Shown here piece by piece: positions 34,075 to 43,967 of a DNA stretch of 52,878 nucleotides. Under the pieces are notes generated by a model. It saw nothing but the letters and a program-made list of their open reading frames with translations. It was not told the origin of the DNA and did not search any database. The position numbers and the translations under genes were made by a program. The stretch comes from Chara braunii (lineage: Eukaryota; Streptophyta; Charophyceae; Charales; Characeae). The DNA lies in contig BFEA01000008.1 in the NCBI GenBank assembly GCA_003427395.1, forward strand, positions 1,485,381 to 1,538,258. The letters run 5' to 3'. Each line of letters begins with the position of its first letter. Positions within the stretch are counted from its first letter, which is position 1.

Positions 34075-34367
34075 TTATGCCCTATGTAAGCTGGGTGTAA
34101 AGAGATAAATCATTGAAAGACCATGAACTATTGTTTGATAAATTGACTTTGGGGTGATGAGAGAACTTACCATTGTGGTTTGGCCTGCATGTGACTGAGT
34201 ACGACTACTACTTAGTCTGAGTTTCAGTTTGATAGGTAGTTGCTTTAGTTGTTCGCCACGTGCTAGAGTCATAGGAGTTAGTTTCAATTCCTGCATTTTC
34301 TAAGCTAAGTTTTTTTTACTTAGGTCAATTTTTGCATTTTCTGGGATCTTTTATTATACTTGGGCTT

Positions 34368-34935
34368 GTATAAATCTTGGTAAGCCACTTTCTCTACTAA
34401 AAGCGCTTCCAAAATTTCTATAAAACTAAGGAGTTGGTCAGACTTTGTCTTTTTCTGGGTCCAACTTTTTTGACTTTTTGACTTAGTAAAAATATGGAAA
34501 ACCTCCTTCTGTAAAGGGAGTGCTGCCTAATTTTTTGCTAATTCAGGGAGTTAGACAAAATAAGACCTTGAGAAGTCAAACTCGTTTTAGAGTCTGAACT
34601 TAGTTTTGTATAAATCTTGGAATAACACTTTCTCTACGGGAACCGCTGTCGAAATTTCTACAAATCTAAAGAGTTAGTTAAATTTTTGTCTTAGTTAAAC
34701 TCAAGTCTTGTTTCTGAGTTCATATCTGACTCATTATAAATCTGGAAAGTCTACCTTTCTAAAATAAATGCTACCCAAATTTTTACTAATTCAGAGAGTT
34801 TGACAAATTTTGACTTTTCAGAGTTAGAGATTGTTTTTGTTTTCATATTTGAATTATTATAAATTATGAGAAGACACTTTTCCTACGGGAAGCGCCGTCA
34901 AAATTTTCTTAGAGGAGTTAGATTATATTTTGACA
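34368..34935 (+). repeat. Five-unit diverged tandem repeat, 3' LTR
   Basis: Unit starts near 34368, 34486, 34608, 34734 and 34856, matching the array at 16141-16665 in order and spacing. Confidence 0.75.
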
Positions 34936-36711
34936 GATGACAATCCTGGAAATCCACTCTGTATAGAGGGGATTCTGCCAGGGTCTACCTTTCATTAGAC
35001 ACCCACTTAGGGGTGAAGTCCGGATTAATTAAGTAGAATGATTTTTGGTGAAATTCATGATATAGAGATTACTCTCAATTTGGACTCATAGATTTAGCTT
35101 GGGGATTGACCTGTCTTGTGTTACAGGTCCTCTTGAACGTTTGATTCGAAATCAGGACTAGATTCAGTTTGATCGCACGAGGATCATTTTCTGTTATCAC
35201 TGATAACAAGTCGGTTCCTGATTCGTCGGTCTATGACTCAACTCCAATTCACCCTCAATACTCGACCTAAAAGGCTTTAGCCCTGGTGATTTATGTTGTT
35301 TTATTTAGGTTTTCACCCAGACTTTTATTGAATGACCATTTAACAAAGGTACTGAGTATTTAATTGTGGTTGGTTGGACAAGGGTTGGACTTGCATGGCT
35401 AAAGCAAGGGGTATGAGTATAAAGATTGGTTGAAGTTGACTCTGTGTAGAGCGTTGACTTTTGGTTGACTCTTTGATGTGATTGCAGGTATGTTCTGTGT
35501 TTCGGATTTTAGATTTGACTATCTGCGATCACACATATATATATGGTTGTGAGGAGTCCTAATGTGATTGTGAGAAGTGATCGTCACATACTTATCTCCC
35601 CTTTATATATATACAAGCATATACCTATGTTGGGTGTTCGCGTGGCCTGAGGGGCCCACGCTTAAGGGTTTAATGAGGGTTGAGATTGAGAAAGAAAAGA
35701 GGACCCCTTTTTATTGTTGAATGTTTCTGAAAGATTTCTTAGTCGGACGTTGGTCCTGAGTCTTGATTCGAGATCCTTGTCCAGGACATCCCAGATCCTC
35801 GACTCTGCATGGAAAGGATCTCCCCCTGCGCAGAGCCTATTTGCCTTGCCTACCGAGACACTTAGCCTAAAGGCCAAAAGTGTCACGAAGGCCGCACAAC
35901 TATTCCTTCAGCCATGCAATATCGTGAAGGGGTAAGTCTTCACGATACTTCGAGTTTGACACTTGAGTGTCATTAGCGGTACTCGGATCCACGAGGGATC
36001 GCTTGATTATGGACACTACAAAGTACGCCATCATTGCGGCTGCTTGCGTATTCATGCATTGTTAGTCGATATGAGTTAGCCCTGCATCCGCGCGGTTTTA
36101 TACTAAGGCTCTCGTGCGACGCCTACCCGATTTCCTCGTCGGAGAGTTATGAGATGACTACTAAGGGACTAAGAATGTTGTCGCATTGTTTGTTCTGTGT
36201 CATTTCGGATATGTATATGTGTGTGTGCTTTTAATACTTTTTTATTTTTATGTTCTTAGAGTGGTGTGCGCGTGGAGTGTGGGATGCGTCCTAGTCGACC
36301 NGCGACGAGTCATGCTTGGGACCTCAGCCCCCCAAGATGTCGGTTCGCGTGCGGGTTCGATAGAGGCGTAATACCACACGTACCCCCTATGCTACAGCGT
36401 ACGAGAAAGACCCTCTGCTGGTCCATCTGTGCGATTGCATCTGATTAACTTTTGTATTGTGAACTGGTAGCTCGGGGGGGATACGCCCACTGAAGGGAGG
36501 TGACAGCTCCCGCAAGGTGGAGGTAAGTCGTGCCTCGCGTAGGCCCTATCCCGTCGTAGGGGCTCGCGAGAGGTATGGCTGGCGCACTCGGCCGGAGCGG
36601 CTTGTGGAAGCTCCATGTATATTCGCGACGAAGGAATATACTAACTACTGCGTGACGCGGCCAGGAGGGTCCCGCCCCGTTTTGTGAGGTGCCGGACCGA
36701 TGCGCTCGACA

Positions 36712-36906
36712 GCGCTTAACCCTGGTCCAGCGCCTAAGTTTCAGGAGAGGTCAACTTTATGAGGGCCTGAAAATGACCCTCGTTTTTAGGCTTTTAGGCT
36801 GAAACGGCACAGGGCCTGGAGGGCCCTTATTTTCCGTCTGGTCGGGCCCTGCAGGCCCGTGTGAATGCGCAGTATGCCGCAGAGGTGAGGACCTGCTTAG
36901 CCCTGA
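36712..36906 (+). repeat. GGGCCTG minisatellite at 3' LTR flank
   Basis: Immediately after the LTR end, the sequence reads TTATGAGGGCCTGAAAATG, GCTTTTAGGCTGAAACGGCA and CAGGGCCTGGAGGGCCC, the same family as 4080-4375. The preceding CCCTGGTCCAGCGCCTAAG resembles the flank at about 4060. This suggests the giant element landed in or beside such a repeat. Confidence 0.7.
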
Positions 36907-37388
36907 ATGTTGTCGCATTGTTTGTTCTGTGTCATTTCGGATATGTATATGTGTGTGTGCTTTTAATACTTTTTTATTTTTATGTTCTTAGAGTGGTGTN
37001 GGAGGTAAGTCGTGCCTCGCGTAGGCCCTATCCCGTCGTAGGGGCTCGCGAGAGGTATGGCTGGCGCACTCGGCCGGAGCGGCTTGTGGAAGCTCTATGT
37101 ATATTCGCGACGAAGGAATATACTAACTACTGCGTGACGCGGCCAGGAGGGTCCCGCCCCGTTTTGTGAGGTGCCGGACCGATGCGCTCGACAGCGCTTA
37201 ACCCTGGTCCAGCGCCTAAGTTTCAGGANAGGTCAACTTTATGAGGGCCTGAAAATGNCCCTCGTTTTTAGGCTTTTAGGCTGAAACGGCACAGGGCCTG
37301 GAGGGCCCTTATTTTCCGTCTGGTCGGGCCCTGCAGGCCCGTGTGAATGCGCAGTATGCCGCAGAGGTGAGGACCTGCTTAGCCCTGA
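36905..37388 (+). repeat. Near-exact duplication of LTR end, probable misassembly
   Basis: 36905-36999 repeats 36173-36267 (95 bp) and 37001-37388 repeats 36519-36906 (388 bp), both almost without change. They are joined by a single n at 37000, which replaces the 251 bp that separate the originals. Further single n bases lie at 36301, 37229 and 37258. Near-identity, when the two LTRs themselves differ at about a tenth of positions, points to contig-end overlap rather than biology. Confidence 0.8.
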
Positions 37389-37593
37389 TGCCTATAACCA
37401 CTGTCAGGTCATGTCACTAGAAAAGGGTGATGATCCTGGGTGGTAAAAACACTCAGGTAGGGCCTTGGGAGTAGGGTTGCACCAGGGACAGTAATGATAA
37501 GTAAGGGTTGGAGGGAGTCTCATAGAGGACCTGTTTAGAAAAATCATCTGGATGATCAATTGACCAACTGCTGAAGGGACTGTCATATGCCTG
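37389..37593. other. No gene; possible SINE body
   Basis: Sequence leading into the first SINE tail. No A or B box is clear. Confidence 0.35.
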
Positions 37594-37650
37594 ATGGCTC
37601 GCCTCTACAACAACCTGGACTTCAAAAAAGAAAAAGAAAAAAAAAAGGTC
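37594..37650 (+). mobile_element. SINE tail, copy 1
   Basis: GCCTCTACAACAACCTGGAC followed by TTCAAAAAAGAAAAAG and more A. The same end is at 37917 and, reversed, at 46737-46764. Confidence 0.65.
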
Positions 37651-37869
37651 AAGTTTATGTGAGTTTGTGTGAGCTCCTTCCAAGCACCCTTTCAAATACT
37701 CAGGTACTTGGAAGCACCTTCCTGGGTCCATTGAGCTGTATGATGGTCTCCTCCTCCCCCCCCCTTCCTGTCCCCCTACCCACCACTTTGCCCTTGCTAA
37801 GGTCTCTGCTGTCCTGCCCTGGGAGTATTAACATGGGGATGGGTAGGGTAGGTGGCCTATCCTGTCAGG
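37651..37869. other. No feature recognised
   Basis: C-rich spacer between two SINE tails. No gene is seen. Confidence 0.4.
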
Positions 37870-37957
37870 ACAACCATTGGCTGCCGCTGCCAACAATCAC
37901 CGCGGATCTGGTCCTTGGCCTCTACAACACCCTGGGCTTAAAAAAAGAAAAAAAGGT
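37870..37957 (+). mobile_element. SINE tail, copy 2
   Basis: GGCCTCTACAACACCCTGGG then CTTAAAAAAAGAAAAAAA. The preceding TCAGGACA and AATCACCGCGGATCTGG can be aligned loosely with the sequence before the tail of SINE B on the minus strand at 46.8 kb, so the conserved 3' domain may be 80 bp or more. Confidence 0.65.
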
Positions 37958-38164
37958 CTCTGCTGTCCTGACATGCCCTGATTCCCGTTCCCAGTGGGAC
38001 TGCTGAGATTTATTTGTCAAAGTTGCATCCCATCCTCCCTAAGTGACTGTTCATTTGTCTGTCCTATCCCACTGGGTATCCCCCTAACTGACCCCTGCTG
38101 TTCCCCCTTCCCAGCCTGCTCCCCTATCCAAGTTCCTCTGAGTTGGAATTGTCTTTTTTTCATG

Positions 38165-38272
38165 GTAACCATCCGGACGTCCGGACCGAGTTCCAGACAG
38201 TCCAGTATCTGGTGTCCGGTCCTTATGTCCGGATGGAGGCCCCTGGGGCCAAAAAAAAAAAAAAAAAAAAAG
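38165..38272 (+). mobile_element. TCCGGAC-rich segment with poly(A) tail
   Basis: Several GTCCGG/TCCGGAC words (palindromic GTCCGGAC) precede GGCCCCTGGGGCC and then about 20 A. A poly(A) after a compact GC-rich end suggests a further retroposed short element. The class is unknown. Confidence 0.35.
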
Positions 38273-38467
38273 GGCGGCCCAGAACGTTTATCGGGTCCTG
38301 GTCGCCCCTCGAAAAATTTGATTTTTCAGTGTCGTTTCACCCCACCGGACAGGGCCTAGAGGTCCGGACACAAGACACTGCAGGTTTTTGGGGTGGCGGG
38401 TTTCACACAGGCCCGAGCAATTTCAAAGCGGCCGTTTCGACGTGGCGCCCACCGCTGCTGCCCGTTG

Positions 38468-38469
<2 letters not shown>

Positions 38470-38509
<40 letters not shown>
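38470..38509. repeat. GA microsatellite
   Basis: About 20 GA units running into the N gap, which probably broke the assembly here. Confidence 0.95.
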
Positions 38510-39195
38510 NNNNNNNNNNNNNNNNNNNNNNNNNNNNNNNNNNNNNNNNNNNNNNNNNNNNNNNNNNNNNNNNNNNNNNNNNNNNNNNNNNNNNNNNNNN
38601 NNNNNNNNNNNNNNNNNNNNNNNNNNNNNNNNNNNNNNNNNNNNNNNNNNNNNNNNNNNNNNNNNNNNNNNNNNNNNNNNNNNNNNNNNNNNNNNNNNNN
38701 NNNNNNNNNNNNNNNNNNNNNNNNNNNNNNNNNNNNNNNNNNNNNNNNNNNNNNNNNNNNNNNNNNNNNNNNNNNNNNNNNNNNNNNNNNNNNNNNNNNN
38801 NNNNNNNNNNNNNNNNNNNNNNNNNNNNNNNNNNNNNNNNNNNNNNNNNNNNNNNNNNNNNNNNNNNNNNNNNNNNNNNNNNNNNNNNNNNNNNNNNNNN
38901 NNNNNNNNNNNNNNNNNNNNNNNNNNNNNNNNNNNNNNNNNNNNNNNNNNNNNNNNNNNNNNNNNNNNNNNNNNNNNNNNNNNNNNNNNNNNNNNNNNNN
39001 NNNNNNNNNNNNNNNNNNNNNNNNNNNNNNNNNNNNNNNNNNNNNNNNNNNNNNNNNNNNNNNNNNNNNNNNNNNNNNNNNNNNNNNNNNNNNNNNNNNN
39101 NNNNNNNNNNNNNNNNNNNNNNNNNNNNNNNNNNNNNNNNNNNNNNNNNNNNNNNNNNNNNNNNNNNNNNNNNNNNNNNNNNNNNNNNNNNNNNN
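38510..39195. other. Assembly gap (N)
   Basis: 686 n between a GA microsatellite and a copy of the CAGGTG/CTCCCCACC repeat. Confidence 1.
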
Positions 39196-39262
39196 AGCAC
39201 TCCCGGGGAGGCTCCATCTATTGGTGGGGAGCAGCACCTGCTGGAAAGTGGGTCCAGCGTCC
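39196..39262 (-). repeat. CAGGTG/CTCCCCACC short repeat, copy d
   Basis: On the minus strand it reads CGCTGGACCCACTTTCCAGC, AGGTGCTGCTCCCCACCAAT and AGATGGAGCCTCCCCGGGAG. The core contains CAGCAGGTGCTG, an inverted repeat. It is cut by the N gap. Confidence 0.75.
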
Positions 39263-39967
39263 CTGGACATTTGAATGATTGTTTGTTTGAACAGATATGT
39301 TGAAGTAATGCCTGCCTCTTGCAGGATCTGTCTCCTTAGGATGATATTGACATTTCGAACTCCGGACAGTTGAGTTGTTTGCCTACTTGCTGGCCTAAAG
39401 AGAGTGCTAGCATACGCATACCCCATGGCTGGCTCTAAATACTGTAACGACGGTAACTGCAGGGCCCACCCGCAAGGAATGGCCTTTGCCAGGACGAACT
39501 GCGAGTGGCCCAAGATGATTGACTGGACTATTGACTGTTTTATAGCTGACTGCCAAGCCCCTCTGCTAGAAAGGAGGTTTTAACAGGTAGAGCTGCCCAG
39601 CAGTCTGCGGTGGTTGCCTACATACCAGCTTAAGGTAGGTGAAAGTTCAGACAAGTTGCGTGGCTGCTACCAAGAGACTGGGAGTCTCCCCTTCTCCCTG
39701 CAAGCGATCCGTTCTTATCAACAGTCCTGGAACCTAGTGCTGTCCACTATAATTGACCAGTGGTTTATGTAGGCAACCTGACCTCCCGTTCCCCTACCCC
39801 CACACTTTGGAACCTGGTTCAATGATATGTAATCACTGCTGGTGTCGTGGTGATTACTTGTATGACTGTCTGTCTCCCTTCTAGAGTCGACTGATCATGA
39901 CTCGTGTTGCGTGCCTCTGCTCATTGCCTGGCCAGGTCTTCTGTTCAGCAGAGTCATCGTGTTTCCC
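39263..39967. other. No feature recognised
   Basis: About 700 bp of balanced sequence. A minus-strand open frame across 39195-39513 reads partly from the short repeat and into N, so I do not call it. Confidence 0.4.
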
Positions 39968-40600
39968 GAGGGGTTGAGGGTGGAGGAGGTGTGCAAGGTG
40001 GAGCCGTGTCTGGCAGGGGGGACGGGGGGTGACGGGTGGACGGTGGGGACAACAGAGGAGGAGGGGGAGGGGAGGTGTAGGGTGGGGTCGTGTCTGGCAA
40101 CGGGGCGGGGGCGGGGGGGGGGGGGGAGGGGAAGCCAGAGGGAGGGGAGGAGGGGAAAGTGGGGGGGGGTTGGTCCCATGTCAGGCAGCGGTGGATGAGG
40201 GGACAGGGAAGGCGGCAGGGAAGAAGATTGGAGTAGCCGGGGGGAAGGTGGGTGGCGGTGTAGGTGTGGGGGAGTGGAAGTATCTGGGAAGGGAAAGGGG
40301 GAGGGGGGGGAAGGGGTAAGCGCAGGGGGAGATTGGGGAGGGGGAGGAGGGGGAGACGCTGGGTTGGAATTGTCTTTGGAGGGAGCACTGTCTGTTCCTC
40401 CCTTGCCGGTGCTGATGTTATGTCCTCGTTACAGGATGGGAGATGTGTCGTTCTAGGCTTCCAGTCGTATCCATGTTAGGGGGATTTTCCTTACCAGGAC
40501 GGTCAAGGCTTTCCCTGGAGGGGGAGGGGATTGTGGTGTGAGTTGGGAGGGTGGCGGGGAGGGGGGGGGGGGGGTAATGGGGGGCTTAGTCGGGGCAAGT
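39968..40600 (+). other. G-rich island with many G-runs
   Basis: Plus strand is strongly G-biased with dozens of runs of three or more G at short spacing, including runs of about 13 G near 40113 and 12 G near 40560. G-quadruplexes are likely in single-stranded or transcribed form. Proline-rich frames on the other strand are by-products of this bias. Confidence 0.8.
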
Positions 40601-41094
40601 CTGATGCTCTGTAAGATGGCCTTAGAGGAGAATAAAGTTAGGTCTTGGTAGGGGAAGCGGAAGTGCATTGATGGGAGTCTCTGCCAGGTCGGTTCTGTCA
40701 CCGTCCACCTGTTTCATACCAAGTTGTGGTGCTGGTCCAGTGAGCAGAGGTGTCGGTGTTGGTCGAACAATATTGCTTGAAAGGTTTCCAAGTGAGTCCG
40801 TGCCTCCCTGTGGTCCTTTGCCTCTCGGATTCCCTCTTCATTGCCTTCCACACCTCCAGTGTTCCTACTTATTCACAGAGCTAAAACTCACTAACTATGG
40901 TAGTCGAGGTTTTACATCTCGCAGAGTCAACACATTGCCAATGCACACCTCATGTGTACAGCAGACCTTCTACCTCACTTTACTCAGTCTGTCTAGGAGC
41001 GTGCGCTCCTCTTGATATATATACTCTATCTTCCCACTATGCTTCGGGTACTTCTTGTTTCCACGTTTCCTCGATTGAAAAAGTGGTACTAATC
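40601..41094. other. No feature recognised
   Basis: No convincing gene or repeat copy. Confidence 0.4.
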
Positions 41095-41190
41095 TGAAAA
41101 ATTAAAAATTAAAAATTAAAAATTAAACATTAGAAATTAAAAATAAAAAATTAGTAAATTACAAATTAAAATTAAATTAAATTAATCAAT
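41095..41190. repeat. AATTAAAA tandem tract
   Basis: Short tandem AAATTAAA units with drift. Simple AT-rich sequence. Confidence 0.85.
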
Positions 41191-41936
41191 TTTGACAATG
41201 CAAAACCTAGCACTCCACTTCAAGTCAGGAGATGCAGAAAGCGGGAACTTCAAGGCTGCTTCACCCAAGTGAGAGTAAGGGCCTCGCTGCATGGTGTGCA
41301 AAACGAAAAAAACAAACGACTTCGTTTCGCGAAGGAGTCACCGCACAGCACCCACATGACCTCTGTCAGAAGACAAGTCGTGAATGCTGTCAGACTCCAA
41401 GTTCGCGAGGTTAACAGCTTGCGCAAGTCCTCCCTGCCTGCAGCGCTCGCGAACTCGTAGGTCCTCCGCTGCTCGGCTGGAGGAGCTGCGAAATCTCAGG
41501 AGTGTGCTGCGTAGCTCCAACCGAGGTCCGTCCGCAAAATTGGACCGTAGCGTCCAAAAATTTGGACCGTAGCGAAAAGAATCCCGCACGACTCTCGTTT
41601 GGCATTCTCGCGAGAGTTTTCGTGTGTGCTGTGGGGCAGTGAGGCGAAAAACGAAGCGAAATGGTGGATCCGGGCTTGGCGAGGCCTCGCGAGTTTGGTG
41701 GTCGTTTCATTTCGTTAGTTGTGCTGTCCGGCGAGGCCTTAAGTACGACAGAGTCTGATCCTGTTCCTTGCTGTCGCCTGGTGGTGCATATCGCGATCCT
41801 TGCTCCTGTTCTTCGTTCTTGAGGCGGAGTTATTTGCGTAGCTGTCTCTATTAAATTTTGCAGATTGGCAATGTGCAGGTCCGATATCATGCCCACTTTT
41901 TTTATCTGTCTGTTTCTGTATCCACGTTACTTTCAC
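41191..41936. other. No gene recognised; CG-containing segment
   Basis: Contains TTCGCGAA and CTCGCGAGAG palindromes and a direct repeat TTGGACCGTAGCG (two copies near 41537 and 41561). A 161-codon minus-strand frame (41411-41896) shows no recognisable domain. Confidence 0.4.
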
Positions 41937-42010
41937 GTTCAGATCCGGTTCAAAATTCGCGCCCCTTTCCTTCAGCCAGAGGATGCAGGTTCAATCCTTG
42001 GCACCTCCTT
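41937..42010 (+). ncRNA. Weak tRNA-like (SINE head) segment
   Basis: GTTCAGATCCGG (41937-41948) resembles an A box and GGTTCAATCC (41988-41997) is a good B box, about 39 bases apart, as in tRNA-derived SINEs. Stems are poor and no tail was found, so this is a decayed head at best. Confidence 0.3.
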
Positions 42011-42578
42011 TTAGCGTTTCTAGCTTTTCCTGGAAAAAAATTGTCTCAGGGTCAAGCCTCAGGTGCCCATGCCTCTTCCCGTTCCCATCGGTAACACCCT
42101 TTCACGTTACTCCCAGTCGCGGTAGCAGTCCTGTAGCTTACGGGCCATTTCGGGCCATATCCCACCCGCCCTCCCGGACATACGCCTTAGTGCTTCTAGG
42201 AAGAGTTTTGTTGGGAAATCCATACCCTTCAGTTCTCTATGTAATGTGATGAGAATGAAGGGGAGAAGTGCATCAGTACTTGTGTTCATTCGAATGCTTC
42301 AGTTATTCACCATGGTTGTTCTTCTTTCCCCTTAAACTTTGGGCGGGTTCCACTTACAGAGGTGATAAGAGCTCCCTCCTTAAACCACCAGTACCCCGCC
42401 CAGCTATTTTTGCTAGGTCATGGCGCATACACCGGTGCAACTTTTGCCGGATTGACACCGGACCGAAATGGATGGCGGCGCCAGCCAAAAGCAGGACACG
42501 TCGGTTCAATTTTTTTTGGCGCGCAGGGCGAATTCAGTCTTGGCTTCGATACCTGGTCAGGGTACTGATGGTTTAAGT
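42011..42578. other. No feature recognised
   Basis: No supported gene. Several short open frames only. Confidence 0.4.
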
Positions 42579-42648
42579 GGCTCCCTGTTTGAAGGCTTCA
42601 TCTACAGGTGGGGAGCAGCACCTGCTGGAAAATGGGTCCAGCATCACC
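42579..42648 (-). repeat. CAGGTG/CTCCCCACC short repeat, copy e
   Basis: Minus strand reads ATGCTGGACCCATTTTCCAG, CAGGTGCTGCTCCCCACCTG and TAGATGAAGCC. Closest to copy d. Confidence 0.75.
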
Positions 42649-43072
42649 ACGCTATAATTCTGTATGTGCGTGCTTTCTCATCCTGCACTCTCCATAAGTT
42701 GGTCCTGTCCTCCCTTCACCTTGCCATTCCTCCACGCTGCGAGCCCAACCATCTTTTCTTTATGTTTTTTGTTTCTATGCTACATTCTATTGGTAAGGAG
42801 CTGCACCTACTCGACACGGGGTCAGCATCCCACCATAGAAGGATACAATAATTACTGAGAAGATAGTACAGCTTCCCACTATGTCATTTTTTTGCCAGCC
42901 TTGTCCTCTTTTCTCTTCTTTTTGGAGAATTTGCTCCTCTTATTGCAAAACTCGCATCAATTGAGGCTTAGGTCCTCACAGGCTACCCTAGAAAAGTCTG
43001 AAGTCCACTGCCTGGTCTCAGTTGATGAGGCACTTGCATGAAAACGGTTCCAAGCGTACCTTTGGGAATTTC
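42649..43072. other. No feature recognised
   Basis: Pyrimidine-rich sequence with no supported gene. Confidence 0.4.
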
Positions 43073-43225
43073 AAACCATTCATGTCATAGATCATACCAG
43101 CCTTCTCCTTTTGGGTCGCACTTGCTCGGAACAGATGGGATTCCCAGCGCCCACCACCCCACTGCAAAACCATTTCACTTCGTAGACCATGCCACCTTCT
43201 GCTTTTGGGTCACACCTGTTGGGAA
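43073..43225 (+). repeat. Two diverged direct repeats of about 60 bp
   Basis: 43073-43133 and 43167-43225 share AAACCATT, ATAGATCATACCA/GTAGACCATGCCA, CCTTCT and CTTTTGGGTCGCAC/CTTTTGGGTCACAC, ending GGAACA. Function unknown. Confidence 0.65.
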
Positions 43226-43967
43226 CAAGGCCCAGCACCCCCTATGAATACATAATATCAAATCCACAAGCCTCCTCTTCTTTTTATCTTCTCCAAAACA
43301 AAGAGAAAACTAGGGTGCAGTCAAGGTTTCAGTTTTAAATGCGTTTCAGTCACGGTTTCGTGAATTTAACTCCAAACCAAGGAAAATCGTGAATGCATCA
43401 AACCCAGCTTTAGCGTTGGGTGCGGATGAAGTGGATTTAGAATTGATAACGTGACTGCACCGTAGTTACCCCAGAAACAAAAGACAATGTGGCTTGAGAA
43501 TGCAGACATCATACACCGTGCTGCGAAGATGGGACTGAGACTCCCCCCTGAAAAGGACAGACCTCTGCTTCTTTAAATGGTCGTCCTTTTCCCAAATTAA
43601 GCCAACTAATCACAGAGCTTTGCAGTGGCAGATCATCCACAGTTGCCTGCCCACTCCCGATTGGGCTGACAGATCGCACCAACCTGGAAAAAATAGATAT
43701 AACTAATGCACAATCTGCGCTAGCGCTAGTGCCCGAATGCTGGCCCGCCGGCGAGCCCCGGTTGCCCCAGCTTGACCAGCACCAGGGACCTGTGGCTCTC
43801 TGCCCGCTGGACCTGTGCGCGCGCCGACACGTGGCAGTGGCCCGTTCGTCGCCTGCCACCTGTCGCCTGGTGACATGGACGTCCTGTGACGCTTGAACCG
43901 GGGAAGTGCTGCCCGTGTAAAATTGCAGGTTTAAGCAGCAACAGCGGTGCAGTTTTCAGGGCAAGTA
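43226..43967. other. No feature recognised
   Basis: No supported gene or repeat. Confidence 0.4.

Larger units (their letters stand above)
11507..36711 (+). mobile_element. Giant Ty3/gypsy LTR retrotransposon (about 25 kb)
   Basis: Two direct repeats of about 7 kb flank an internal region of about 10.8 kb coding gag, protease, RT/RNase H, integrase and an extra ORF, in the Ty3/gypsy order with integrase last in pol. The 5' LTR ends at 18812 with CTCAATA; the 3' LTR ends at 36711 with CTCGACA, the expected CA terminus. A tRNA-Asp-type PBS lies two bases after the 5' LTR. The left boundary is in the N gap, so the coordinates are approximate there. Nearly every ORF is broken and LTR1 carries a later MITE-like insertion, so the copy is old and non-autonomous now. 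Confidence 0.85.
29635..36711 (+). repeat. 3' LTR (about 7.1 kb)
   Basis: Collinear with the 5' LTR from about 30052. The portion 29635-30051 would correspond to sequence hidden in the N gap, so the start is a guess (TGTTGT). It ends GCGCTCGACA at 36711. It lacks the 411-bp TTAA element and has about 180 bp (30175-30355) where the 5' LTR has about 85 bp of unrelated AT-rich sequence. Near its end it has a GACGCGGCCAGGAGGGTCCC block that is absent from the 5' LTR. Confidence 0.8.

Noticed and set aside
38143-39513. Long open frames across the second gap
   Set aside because: Most codons are N; only the flanks are real sequence, partly a GA microsatellite and a short repeat.
39895-40388. Pro-rich minus-strand frames and Gly-rich plus-strand frames
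   Set aside because: By-products of the G-rich island; no domain and unusual composition only.
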